Positions 25,695-34,527 of a stretch of DNA of 64,000 nucleotides are shown in pieces. The notes under the pieces are model-generated. The model saw only the letters and a program-made list of their open reading frames with translations. It had not been told where the DNA came from and ran no database searches. Within the stretch, counting starts at the first letter, position 1. The number at the start of each line of letters is the position of its first letter. Source of the DNA: Terriglobus roseus (GTDB lineage Bacteria > Acidobacteriota > Terriglobia > Terriglobales > Acidobacteriaceae); assembly GCF_900105625.1 (NCBI RefSeq), contig NZ_FNSD01000001.1, positions 62,001 through 126,000 of the forward strand, given 5' to 3'. A program made the translations under genes and the position numbers.

Positions 25695-28600
25695 CTAAAA
25701 CAGCAGCTTCAATCCGAACTGTAGCTGTCGCGGGTTATTCGCCTGTGACGTGATGGCACCAAAGCTGGTGCTTGCCACGCTTGTGTTGGGATTGCTGAAC
25801 TGAACGTGATTGAAGACGTTGAATGCCTCAGCCCGGAACTGTAGCTTGACACGCTCTGCAGCTCCGAAGTCTTTGAAGAGGGAAAGGTCCGTTGAGTTGA
25901 GGCCGGGGCCTCGCAGCGTGTTGTAGTATGCCGGTCCGTTGCCCAGCGTGAAGGCCTTTGGTTGCGAGAAGTGCGTTGTGTCGAACGACCTGTTCAGACG
26001 CGTGTGCAGGTCTGTGTGAAGTGTTGCGTTTTGACCGTCCCAGTTTGCGTACTCCGTCGGGTTACCCAGACCCGAGACATTGCTCGCGGTAATCTGAAGT
26101 GGCGTACCGCCCTGGATGGTGGTGACGCCATTGACAGCCCATCCTCCCACGAGGATGTCCTGCCAGGGCGATATGGTTCCGGCAAACCGCCGACCGCGAC
26201 CGAATGGAAGATCGTAGATGTAGGAAGCGACAAAGCGATTCCGAACGTCCTGCGAACTGACGGCGAAGTCAGCCATGGGATGGAAGCTGTCCTGATGAGT
26301 CGTTCCGTTGTCGAAGTTTCGTGCCCATGTATAGGAAGCCTGCACTTGTAAACCACGGCTGAACCGCTTATTCGCACGGAACTGGAAGGCGTCGTACTGC
26401 GTGTTGCCACCGGAGAGGAAGAGCGGCAGCACACTGGTGAACTGCGAGTACTGCTTCAACAACTGACTACGCGCGATGGTGTTTGCATTGAAGGGCGCAA
26501 CGTTGATTACGCCGAAGTAGGGATTCGCGACCTGATCTGAGAGGCTTGAGCCATAGCTCAGGTCGGATGCTGGGAGCTGATCGTAGTCGATACCACCTTC
26601 GCGGCTCTGCTGTTGCTTACGTCCCCGGTTGCCGACGTACGTCATGTTTATCGTCACATCCTTGCCAAGCGCCTGCTGCACATCCAGCACCCACTGTTCC
26701 GCGTATGGAGTCGGTGTGTTCTGGATGGCGCCTTCGATCTGACTACCGATGCCGGTCAGCAGACCAGCCGAGGCGCCCGGAGGCGCAGAGAAGCCCTGTG
26801 GGAAGGGATTGTCCAGCGTATTCAACGGCGTGATGCCGTCGTTGCCGGCACTGCTGGCCCATGTGTTCTGCACACGGAAGCCGTAGGGACCGACGGTACC
26901 TGCCGCAGCTTGTGCCGAGGGGCCGTAGACGACGGAAGCACCACCGTGCACGACGGTGCTCGGCGTGGCCGACCACGCGAAGCCAAATCGGGGCGCCAGG
27001 TTGTTATTGTCGATGTGGTACTGATGGCGACTCTTGCCGTCGACACCCACGAAGACCAGCCCTCCCTTCAAGCCCGGCACTGCATTCTGCAAGGGTGAGG
27101 CGGCGTTGGGATCGAAATAATTCATGCGGTTGTAGCGCTCAGTCCGTGGGGTATCGATGTCATACCGCACACCGAGGTTCAGCGTGAGCGTCTTAACGAT
27201 GTGCCAGTCATCCTGAAGATAGCCCGCAAAATAGTAGCTCTGCGAAGCATCATCCTTGAAGTTCTGGATGAGGTCACCGGTTCCTGTACCCAGTAACAGG
27301 GATGCGATGGAGTTGCCGGCGTTTATATTCGCAGTCTGCGGGTCGGGGCCCTGCGTGAAGCTTTGCGAGAAGTTGAAGAGGCCAGCACTGTCGTTACTTT
27401 CATGGTCATTCACGCGGATCAACCGACCGTCAAACCCCGCCTTAAAGATATGCGAGCCGCGCTCAACGGTGATCGAAGACAGCAGGCTGTAGCTCATAAA
27501 GGCGTTGTGCCGGTTGCCTTCGTTGCCGAGCGTCGTGTAGCCGCTGGCGCCAAACGTCGGAAAGATCGCCGTCCCGCCAGCGGCATTCAAGGTACTGGGT
27601 AGGCCTAACGATGAAGCCTGGTACCCAAGGCTGGTGTTCAGGTAGTTGTAGAGCGTGCGCGCAAAGCCAAGGCGCGTGTCCCAGATGGTGTGCGGATTCA
27701 GCGTGTTTGTGTAACCGATCGTGAGACCACGCGCGTAATCCTCACCGTTGATCAGACCTTCAGCGACCGCAAGGTTCTGTGGGAAGAGTGCATTCGGCGC
27801 GCTGCTGTAGTAACGATTGGCGTAACGGGCAAAGATCTTCTGAGTGTCGGTGAGGTTGTGGTCGACACGTACGTCCCACGCCGTGGTCTGCGTGATCGTG
27901 CTCCCGCTGGCGAAGTAATTATTCGCGTGGGTTACTGCATCGCCGTTGGACGTGGCCTGTGGATAGAACTGCATGACCGATGCCGCTACCTTGCTCCATA
28001 AAGCGGAAGGGATGACGTTCCCCGCAAAGGCATCGCGAATGTAACGCGACTGGCCCGTCTGGCCGAAGTTGGGATTCTGGCGCGTGGTGAAAGGGTTATA
28101 GATCGCGATGAGCTTGCCGTTGGAAGCGAACGTTTGTGAGAAGTCGCCGACCCGTTGCTGTGCCGTGGGTACGGTGGTAGTCAACGATTGAAATTGGTTC
28201 TGCCGGAGAAGCTCCGCATTCAGCAGGAAGAAGGTTTTGTCGCGACGGATGGGACCGGTGAACGTGCCACCGTATTGATTGCGATGAAACGCCGGGAGCG
28301 CTTTGCCGTTTTGATTTGAGAAGTAATCGTTCGCATCGAGAGCATTGTTCCGCAGGAACTCGAAGAGGCTGCCGTGGAAGCGGTTGGCGCCGCTCTTGTA
28401 CACGACGTTGACGATGCCACCGGCAGTGCGGCCATACTCGGCTGCGTAGTTCTGCGCGAGAATGCGGTATTCGCCGATGGCGTCAATGGAAGGGAAGACG
28501 CCGATACCCGAGTTGCCATTAACGGTAGGAAAGCCCGCGGGAGACCCATCGACGAGCACGTCGGTGTATCCCTGTCGTGTGCCGTTGATGGAGAAGCTAT

Positions 28601-29132
28601 TAGAGTTGTAGTCGTCGCCGGTGCTGCCCTGAAAGCCGGGGACGAGCGAGACAAGCTGGTACGGGTTGCGTGTGTTCAACGGAAGATCGCGCAGAGAGGT
28701 TCCATTGACCTCATCGCTGACCGTGGAGGTGACCGGATCCAGGCCGGCGACATCTGCGGTGACGCTAACTACCTGTTGCACGTCACCGACCTCGAGCGTG
28801 ATGTCCTGCCTGGCGTGCTGGTCAAGGTCGAGCCGGATGCCTTGCTGCTCATAGGTACGGAAGCCGGGGGCAGTTGCTGTCATGCGATAGGAACCCGGCG
28901 CCAATCCAAGGAGAGTGTAGTCGGAATGGCTATCGGTGGTTAGGCGCTTCTGCTCGTTTGTTGCGGCGTCAATGATCGTAATGGTTGCACCGGGAATGGC
29001 CGCGCCACTGGCGTCACGCACGGTCCCGGCAATACTGGCGCCCGTGGTTTGCGCGATGAGAGATGAGCCGGCAAAGGCAACGGTGATCGCGGCTACACAA
29101 AGCGGCCGGAGCTTTCTTGCAGAGAAGTCCAT
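25695..29132 (-). CDS. Oar-like TonB-dependent receptor with carboxypeptidase-regulatory domain
   Basis: About 1145-aa outer membrane receptor. Signal peptide (LCVAAITVAFAGSSLIAQ), then a beta-sandwich CarboxypepD_reg domain (about 30-115: TTGASIAGTVRDASGAAIPGA, SDYTLLGLAPGSYRM), a plug (EVNGTSLRDLPLNTRNPYQL, SFSINGTRQGYTDVLVDGS), and a 22-strand barrel ending in Phe (LKLLF). This expanded family is typical of Acidobacteria and takes up oligosaccharides or binds matrix. The ATG at 29132 is preferred over a TTG at 29141. Neighbours (divergent regulator, GH92 enzyme) suggest a mannose-rich glycan as substrate, which is inference. Confidence 0.93.
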   Translation of the reverse strand: MDFSARKLRPLCVAAITVAFAGSSLIAQTTGASIAGTVRDASGAAIPGATITIIDAATNEQKRLTTDSHSDYTLLGLAPGSYRMTATAPGFRTYEQQGIRLDLDQHARQDITLEVGDVQQVVSVTADVAGLDPVTSTVSDEVNGTSLRDLPLNTRNPYQLVSLVPGFQGSTGDDYNSNSFSINGTRQGYTDVLVDGSPAGFPTVNGNSGIGVFPSIDAIGEYRILAQNYAAEYGRTAGGIVNVVYKSGANRFHGSLFEFLRNNALDANDYFSNQNGKALPAFHRNQYGGTFTGPIRRDKTFFLLNAELLRQNQFQSLTTTVPTAQQRVGDFSQTFASNGKLIAIYNPFTTRQNPNFGQTGQSRYIRDAFAGNVIPSALWSKVAASVMQFYPQATSNGDAVTHANNYFASGSTITQTTAWDVRVDHNLTDTQKIFARYANRYYSSAPNALFPQNLAVAEGLINGEDYARGLTIGYTNTLNPHTIWDTRLGFARTLYNYLNTSLGYQASSLGLPSTLNAAGGTAIFPTFGASGYTTLGNEGNRHNAFMSYSLLSSITVERGSHIFKAGFDGRLIRVNDHESNDSAGLFNFSQSFTQGPDPQTANINAGNSIASLLLGTGTGDLIQNFKDDASQSYYFAGYLQDDWHIVKTLTLNLGVRYDIDTPRTERYNRMNYFDPNAASPLQNAVPGLKGGLVFVGVDGKSRHQYHIDNNNLAPRFGFAWSATPSTVVHGGASVVYGPSAQAAAGTVGPYGFRVQNTWASSAGNDGITPLNTLDNPFPQGFSAPPGASAGLLTGIGSQIEGAIQNTPTPYAEQWVLDVQQALGKDVTINMTYVGNRGRKQQQSREGGIDYDQLPASDLSYGSSLSDQVANPYFGVINVAPFNANTIARSQLLKQYSQFTSVLPLFLSGGNTQYDAFQFRANKRFSRGLQVQASYTWARNFDNGTTHQDSFHPMADFAVSSQDVRNRFVASYIYDLPFGRGRRFAGTISPWQDILVGGWAVNGVTTIQGGTPLQITASNVSGLGNPTEYANWDGQNATLHTDLHTRLNRSFDTTHFSQPKAFTLGNGPAYYNTLRGPGLNSTDLSLFKDFGAAERVKLQFRAEAFNVFNHVQFSNPNTSVASTSFGAITSQANNPRQLQFGLKLLF

Positions 29133-29209
29133 GACAGGCAATTCCTTTCAGCGAAGGCTGAGTTGTGGGTTTCCTGCTCACCTTAGGGCGCGAACTGATG
29201 TGACTTGGA

Positions 29210-29229
29210 GTGACATCTCTGAGATTCAC
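29210..29229. promoter_or_regulatory. candidate operator dyad (GTGA...TCAC) in divergent region
   Basis: Imperfect dyad GTGACATCTC-T-GAGATTCAC. A second, perfect one, GGTGA-T-TCACC, lies at 29306-29316. Both are in the 220-bp region between the divergent TonB receptor and regulator genes, a natural place for operators shared by the two. Confidence 0.35.
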
Positions 29230-29353
29230 CACTTGTTGACCGTCCGCGTTGAAGACAAAGGACTTTACTATTCCCATGCTTCACGTATGGCGGGAGGTGA
29301 CGTGGGGTGATTCACCGAAGCGTAATGGGCCCGGGCTATCTCTTAAATACGGG

Positions 29354-30679
29354 ATGATGATGACGGCCCTTGAGCTTGAGAGCAACGCGGAGGTTGACGC
29401 CCCTACGAGCGACGCTCGATGGTCTCTGGTGGAGCGCATCCTGGCAACGAATGCCTTTCAGCGTTCACCACGCCTGTCTGAGTTTCTGCGTCACGCAACA
29501 GAAATGACCCTCGCAGGGAATGAAGACCAGCTCAGTGAACAGAGAGTTGGCACACGCGTGTTTGGCCGCGCGGAAGACTACGACTGTTCGGCCGACACGG
29601 TGGTGCGGTCGAGTGCGTTACGTCTGCGCCGCCAGTTGGAACTCTACTTTCAGAGGGATGGTTCATCCGAACCGGTAGTGCTCACGCTGCCACGGGGCGG
29701 CTACCGTGTCGTCTTCGAATCAAGGCCGATGGTGGTCCCTGTATCGCCTGACGCAGATCCCAGTGCGCCTCCAGAGACGGCGCTCGATCCCACCGAGATG
29801 AGGGCCCCAATCGCTCCAGAGGTCACCGCGGGTTCGAGTGTTCGTACGAGCAGGGCATTGCTCTCGTTGACGATCCTTCTACTGCTGGCTTTTGCCGTGG
29901 AGTCTTATCTGCTGCTGACGAAGAAGCCATCTCGGGTCACGCCCCCAACGAGCGTGTTGTGGTCCGTGCTGTTTACAGCGAACCATCCGACCCGCATCGT
30001 TCTCGGCGATTCCGGGTTAGTTCTATTCCATGCGGTGACGCATCGGTACCTGAGCCTCGCAGACTACGTCGCACATCGGTACGACGTGCCCTCGGAGGCG
30101 CGTGATCCTGACTTCGCAAGATTTCTGTCGCAACGTCGCTATACCTCCATCGTGGACGCGGATGCGCTAGCCCGCTTCGCTCGACTTCCTGAAGCATCTC
30201 CGGATCGCACGTTCGTGAAGTTTGCGCGCGACATGCGCCTCGAAGACCTGAAAGACGGCAACGTGATTTTGTTGGGCGCACAGGAGGCGGATCCGTGGGT
30301 CGAGATGTTTGAGCGGTCGATGGATTTTCAATTCGTTGGACCGACGAAAGACGCGGACGCACATTTCACTGACCGGAGAGCCGCGTCAGGACGGCCACAG
30401 ATGTACAGCACTACGGGAGGCCGTGTTTTCGCGGTAGTCGCTTTCCTGCCGAATCTGAATAACTCTGGGAATGTGCTTTTGCTCGAAGGCTTGAACATGA
30501 CCGGCACAGAGTCTGCGCTGGACTTCATCCTTGAGAAAGAGCGTATCGAACCCCTGCTAAAGAAGCTGCGAAAGCCAGACGGGACACTGCCGTACTTCGA
30601 AATCCTGATTGAGTGCCGCGCGGTGACGGATGAAGCGACACCCGCTGAGGTCATCCAGGTTCGCCTTCACCCGCATTGA
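29354..30679 (+). CDS. membrane-anchored putative regulator with winged-helix-like N-terminus
   Basis: About 441 aa. Residues 15-125 carry a conserved block: ILATNAFQRSPRLSEFLRH, the LSEQRVGTRVFGR element, DTVVRSSALRLRRQLELYF and LPRGGYRVVFE, the last resembling the wing of OmpR/CadC-type DNA-binding domains (inference). I know this block from N-termini of adenylate-cyclase and TPR proteins in Acidobacteria and Proteobacteria. A membrane helix (LLSLTILLLLAFAVESYLLL) follows, then a C-terminal domain of about 240 residues without a recognised fold. The start at 29354 is one of three adjacent ATGs; an upstream frame begins at 29249. Divergent from the TonB receptor, hence a likely regulator of it. 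Confidence 0.7.
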   Translation: MMMTALELESNAEVDAPTSDARWSLVERILATNAFQRSPRLSEFLRHATEMTLAGNEDQLSEQRVGTRVFGRAEDYDCSADTVVRSSALRLRRQLELYFQRDGSSEPVVLTLPRGGYRVVFESRPMVVPVSPDADPSAPPETALDPTEMRAPIAPEVTAGSSVRTSRALLSLTILLLLAFAVESYLLLTKKPSRVTPPTSVLWSVLFTANHPTRIVLGDSGLVLFHAVTHRYLSLADYVAHRYDVPSEARDPDFARFLSQRRYTSIVDADALARFARLPEASPDRTFVKFARDMRLEDLKDGNVILLGAQEADPWVEMFERSMDFQFVGPTKDADAHFTDRRAASGRPQMYSTTGGRVFAVVAFLPNLNNSGNVLLLEGLNMTGTESALDFILEKERIEPLLKKLRKPDGTLPYFEILIECRAVTDEATPAEVIQVRLHPH

Positions 30680-30882
30680 ATGCGACTGCCGGCGCAGCTT
30701 CGCCCTGAAGTTGCCGGCACTCCTGCATAAGGAAAACGATTGGTTTCGTTCGCAGCGACGGACCTGTGCAGTCAGAGTCTGCGGCTGTCCGGTATAACTT
30801 CTAGCAGCCAAGCGCAGGCAGGGAAACGTCCGTGAAAGATGTGGGCGGTCGACTGGCAGGCGCGACCCAGAAAGGTGAATTC

Positions 30883-33132
30883 GTGAAGCTCCGCCATCTT
30901 CTCTTCCTGCTGCTCCCTTTTCAAATAGCTGCTGCACAGAAACACGGTAGTCAGACTGACTACACGCAGTCCGTTGATCCATTCATTGGCGTTGACTGGG
31001 GAGGAAACACCTTCGTCGGATCCACGGTTCCATTCGGCATGTTGAAGGTTGGGCCCGACATGGAGACCTTCGACGGGAGGCGCTCAGGCTTTGGCTATTC
31101 CAGCAATGGCGTCATTCTTGGCTTTTCGCATCTTCATCTGAGTGGCGCATCCGGCAAATACGGCAACATTCTCGTCGCTCCGGTATCCGGGCCGCTCAAC
31201 ATCACCGACATCAAGACGCCACGTACTGAGGAAATTGCGAAGCCCGGTTACTACGCCGCAACGCTGACACGGCCCCAGGTGCGTGCCGAACTGACCAGCA
31301 GTCGTCGTGTCGGTTTTCATCGCTATACCTTTCTCAGGGCTGGCGAGTCGCACCTTACGGTGAATGTTGCTGCGGCGCTGAACCTGGGCACAGGCTGGGA
31401 GGCCCAGAACTTTCTCGGCGCTGAGGTACATGTTCTTTCGAACAAAGAGGTCCAGGGCGTAGCGCGCTTCCGCGGTGGCTGGAACAGGGGTGGCGAGTAC
31501 CGCGTCTTTTACGACATGCAGTTGGACACGCCCGCTACGACTGTGCGGACATGGAATGGAAGTGAATTGAGCGCGGAGCGAGATGTGGTGGTCCATACCG
31601 ATAAAGCCATCGGAGCCTCCTTTGATTTCAATGCGCGCGCGCGCCAGGTTGTTCAAGCCAAGGTTGGTATCTCCTTCCTGAGTGCGACGCAGGCCCGCGA
31701 CAACATTCAGGCGGAGATTCCCGGCTGGTCTTTCGAGTCGGTACGTCATGAAAATACAGCGCTTTGGAATACGGAGCTGGCGAAGCTGCAACTGAAGGGC
31801 GAAACCGACACGCAGCGCAGGAAGCTCTACACGGCGATGTATCACGTGATGATGATGCCGGTCGATCGCACGGGAGAAAACCCCGTCTGGACATCGACCG
31901 AACCCTATTACGACGACTACTACGCGATCTGGGATACATACCGCACCTCCAGTCCGTTGCTGACGTTGATTTCGCCGGACCGCCAGCGCGACATCATCCG
32001 GTCGTTGATCGATATCTATCGGCACACGGGCTACATGCCCGACGCACGCAGCGGGAATGATAACGGCCGCACGCAGGGCGGCTCCAATGCCAATGTTGTG
32101 ATTGCCGACGCCTACGTCAAAGGCTTGAAGGGGATTGACTACCGCACAGCGTTCGAAGCGATGTTGCACGATGCGGAAGTCCCTCCGAAGGACGCGCAGA
32201 AAGAAGGCCGCGGCGGACTGAAGGACTATAACGAACGCGGCTTCATCACCACAGCCGACGAACGTGCAGGCTCACGCACCGTGGAGTATGCCTACGATGA
32301 CTACGCCATAGCAGAGGTCGCTTGTGGTCTCGGCGAGCAGGGGCAGATGGTCAAAGCTCTGGCTCGAACCCACAACTTTGAACACTTGTGGGATCCCAGC
32401 ATGACCGAGTCCGGTTTCAAGGGTTTTCTTCGCCCGCGCAAGCCGGATGGATCGTGGGCCGAGCCTTACCTCGTTGTCCGGGGCACGTGGCCCGACTTCA
32501 TGTATGAAGGTGATATCTGGACCTATTCGCTCTATGCTCCGCAGGACATGCGTCGTCTGATACAGATGGCGGGTGGCGACCAGCAGTTCAATGATCGAAT
32601 GGACTTCATTTTCTCGCGCGGACATTTCGATATTTCCAATGAACCCGGCTTCCTGATGCCGGTTCTTTACAACTACAGCGGGCGACCCGACAAAAGCGCT
32701 GACATCGCGCATCTCCTGCTGGAAAAGGCGTTCACTGATACGCGTGCAGGCATACCAGGCAATGACGATTCAGGCGCCATGTCGAGCTGGCTACTCTTCC
32801 AGACACTCGGTATCTTCCCGGTTGCAGGGCAGGACATCTATCTCATCAGCTCGCCTTCCGTACCAGATGCGTCACTCGCGCTGGCAAACGGAAAGCAGCT
32901 TCATATCGTTGCTGAAGGCCTTGATCCGTCTGGTCTCAATCGCTATGTCCAATCCGCAACGCTGAATGGGCGCGACCTGAAAACCAGTTGGTTTCACCAT
33001 GCGGAGATAGCGGATGGTGGCACGCTTATCTTGAAGATGGGATCAGCTCCGTCGGCATGGGGAAGGGCGACTCCACCGCCTTCGTTGAGTGACCCATCCT
33101 TTGCTTTTTGCGGAAAGCAAGAGCACCGCTGA
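30883..33132 (+). CDS. GH92 alpha-mannosidase
   Basis: About 749-aa exported glycoside hydrolase family 92 enzyme, a calcium-dependent exo-alpha-mannosidase family acting on alpha-1,2 (or other alpha) mannosyl links. The signal peptide (LRHLLFLLLPFQIAAAQ) starts at the GTG at 30883, which has AAGG 7 nt upstream; a GTG at 30832 is also possible. Family elements: VDPFIGVDWGGNTFVGSTVPFG, GFSHLHLSGASGKYG, the (alpha/alpha)6 barrel with DYYAIWDTYRTSSPLLTL, YEGDIWTYSLYAPQD, and GNDDSGAMSSWLLFQTLGIFPVAGQ with the catalytic acid region. Lies downstream of the TonB receptor/regulator pair. Confidence 0.93.
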   Translation: MKLRHLLFLLLPFQIAAAQKHGSQTDYTQSVDPFIGVDWGGNTFVGSTVPFGMLKVGPDMETFDGRRSGFGYSSNGVILGFSHLHLSGASGKYGNILVAPVSGPLNITDIKTPRTEEIAKPGYYAATLTRPQVRAELTSSRRVGFHRYTFLRAGESHLTVNVAAALNLGTGWEAQNFLGAEVHVLSNKEVQGVARFRGGWNRGGEYRVFYDMQLDTPATTVRTWNGSELSAERDVVVHTDKAIGASFDFNARARQVVQAKVGISFLSATQARDNIQAEIPGWSFESVRHENTALWNTELAKLQLKGETDTQRRKLYTAMYHVMMMPVDRTGENPVWTSTEPYYDDYYAIWDTYRTSSPLLTLISPDRQRDIIRSLIDIYRHTGYMPDARSGNDNGRTQGGSNANVVIADAYVKGLKGIDYRTAFEAMLHDAEVPPKDAQKEGRGGLKDYNERGFITTADERAGSRTVEYAYDDYAIAEVACGLGEQGQMVKALARTHNFEHLWDPSMTESGFKGFLRPRKPDGSWAEPYLVVRGTWPDFMYEGDIWTYSLYAPQDMRRLIQMAGGDQQFNDRMDFIFSRGHFDISNEPGFLMPVLYNYSGRPDKSADIAHLLLEKAFTDTRAGIPGNDDSGAMSSWLLFQTLGIFPVAGQDIYLISSPSVPDASLALANGKQLHIVAEGLDPSGLNRYVQSATLNGRDLKTSWFHHAEIADGGTLILKMGSAPSAWGRATPPPSLSDPSFAFCGKQEHR

Positions 33133-33141
33133 GATAAACCC

Positions 33142-34527
33142 CTATGTCAGAGGCAGCTCCAACTCGGCACGGCAGCCTTGTTGCCCGTCGGTCCGGTTAG
33201 CAAGGCGGACACTTCCCCTGTGTGCCTGCGCGATCTGCTGCGCGAGCGCCAGACCGATTCCCGAGCCCTGGAGCTTCGTGGTGTAGAACGGCACGAATAG
33301 ATTGTCGGCATTCGTCAAGCCGATACCGTTATCGGTCACGGATAGATACAGGCACTTCTCATCCCGCCCCCATTGGATCTCCACGAGCGGTACCCTGTCA
33401 GCGCGGAGGACGTCCTGACTCATACAGGCTTCTGCTGAATTCCGCACGATATTGATGAGCGCCTGCTGAATCTGATCTGCGTCGATGAGGATGGATACGT
33501 CTTCGCCGGGCACCACGTCAACGGGGACACGTGTTTCGAGATGCGCCACGCGCTGGATCAGTCCGGCGATCGACACCGATGCACGTCGCGGTGTGGGAAG
33601 GGCGAGCAGTTGACGATAAGCCTGCAGGAATCGATTGAGAGAATCCGCACGGGTCTCGATAATTTCAAGACCGCTTTCGATGTCCGCCTGTTCGTCCGGA
33701 GGAAGCGGAAGGCGCTGACGCAGGCTGCCCGCGATGGACTTGATCGGTGCAAGCGAGTTATTGATCTCATGCCCAAGGACACGAACCAGCCGCTCCCATG
33801 CGACTCGTTCCTCTTCGCGCAGAGCGGCTGAGATATCGGACAGCAGGAAGAGCGTATGCGGAATGCCCTGCAGTCGAAAGGTGCTCCGGCGGACAAGCCA
33901 GCGTGCAGTGCTGGGCGGGAAGCTCACCGCATCTTTGGCAGCTAGCAGGGCTTCCAGGTCGAGCTCGAAGACATTACGGTTGAGGGCATCTTTGCGCTGT
34001 AGTCCAAGCGAGTGTTCGGCTGCAGGGTTCAGCATCCGGAGCGCGCCTTCATGGTCAAACGCCAGGATGGGCGTCGTCATGGTGCTCATCACGCGATCGA
34101 GCAGGGCAACGGCTTCCATTGCTCCGGCACGCTGCGACTGCAGGCCATCCGCAAGGCGGTTGAGCTCAAGCGCGAGGTCGCCCATGGCATCATTGCGTCG
34201 GCCTCCACGCGCGCGAAAGGAATAATCTTCCGTGCGTAGTGCCGAGACGACGTTCGCCAGCGTCTGCAGCGGGTGCTTGATCTGCTCCATAAGAAGAGAA
34301 ATCGCGAAGGCCCAGACAATGAGAAAGCAGCCAATGACAATGGCGCATGTAACCGGCTCGACCGCGGACTGGTAGAGCACAAACAGCGTTAGCAACAGCC
34401 CAGGCAGACTTAGGAGCCAGAGGAACAACCAGATGCGACGCTCGAAGTAGAGACGACGGCGTGAGCGGCCGAGCGGGATGCGCCGCGGGAGTGCGTTCCC
34501 GCCCCGGTCATCCCGCTCAGATGCCAT
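33142..34527 (-). CDS. NtrY-like sensor histidine kinase
   Basis: 461 aa. Two membrane helices (LFLWLLSLPGLLLTLFVLY and VTCAIVIGCFLIVWAFAISL, residues 33-80) with almost no periplasmic loop, a HAMP-like segment (81-140), a PAS-like domain (145-235), a dimerisation helix with phospho-acceptor His253 in VLGHEINNSLAPIK, and an ATPase domain with N box (ALINIVRNSAEA), DNGIGL, FYTTK and GSGIGLAL. It should phosphorylate the adjacent NtrC-type regulator, whose 3' end it overlaps by 11 nt. The lack of a periplasmic sensor suggests a membrane or cytoplasmic stimulus. Last gene of the efflux operon; convergent with GH92. Confidence 0.92.
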   Translation of the reverse strand: MASERDDRGGNALPRRIPLGRSRRRLYFERRIWLFLWLLSLPGLLLTLFVLYQSAVEPVTCAIVIGCFLIVWAFAISLLMEQIKHPLQTLANVVSALRTEDYSFRARGGRRNDAMGDLALELNRLADGLQSQRAGAMEAVALLDRVMSTMTTPILAFDHEGALRMLNPAAEHSLGLQRKDALNRNVFELDLEALLAAKDAVSFPPSTARWLVRRSTFRLQGIPHTLFLLSDISAALREEERVAWERLVRVLGHEINNSLAPIKSIAGSLRQRLPLPPDEQADIESGLEIIETRADSLNRFLQAYRQLLALPTPRRASVSIAGLIQRVAHLETRVPVDVVPGEDVSILIDADQIQQALINIVRNSAEACMSQDVLRADRVPLVEIQWGRDEKCLYLSVTDNGIGLTNADNLFVPFYTTKLQGSGIGLALAQQIAQAHRGSVRLANRTDGQQGCRAELELPLT

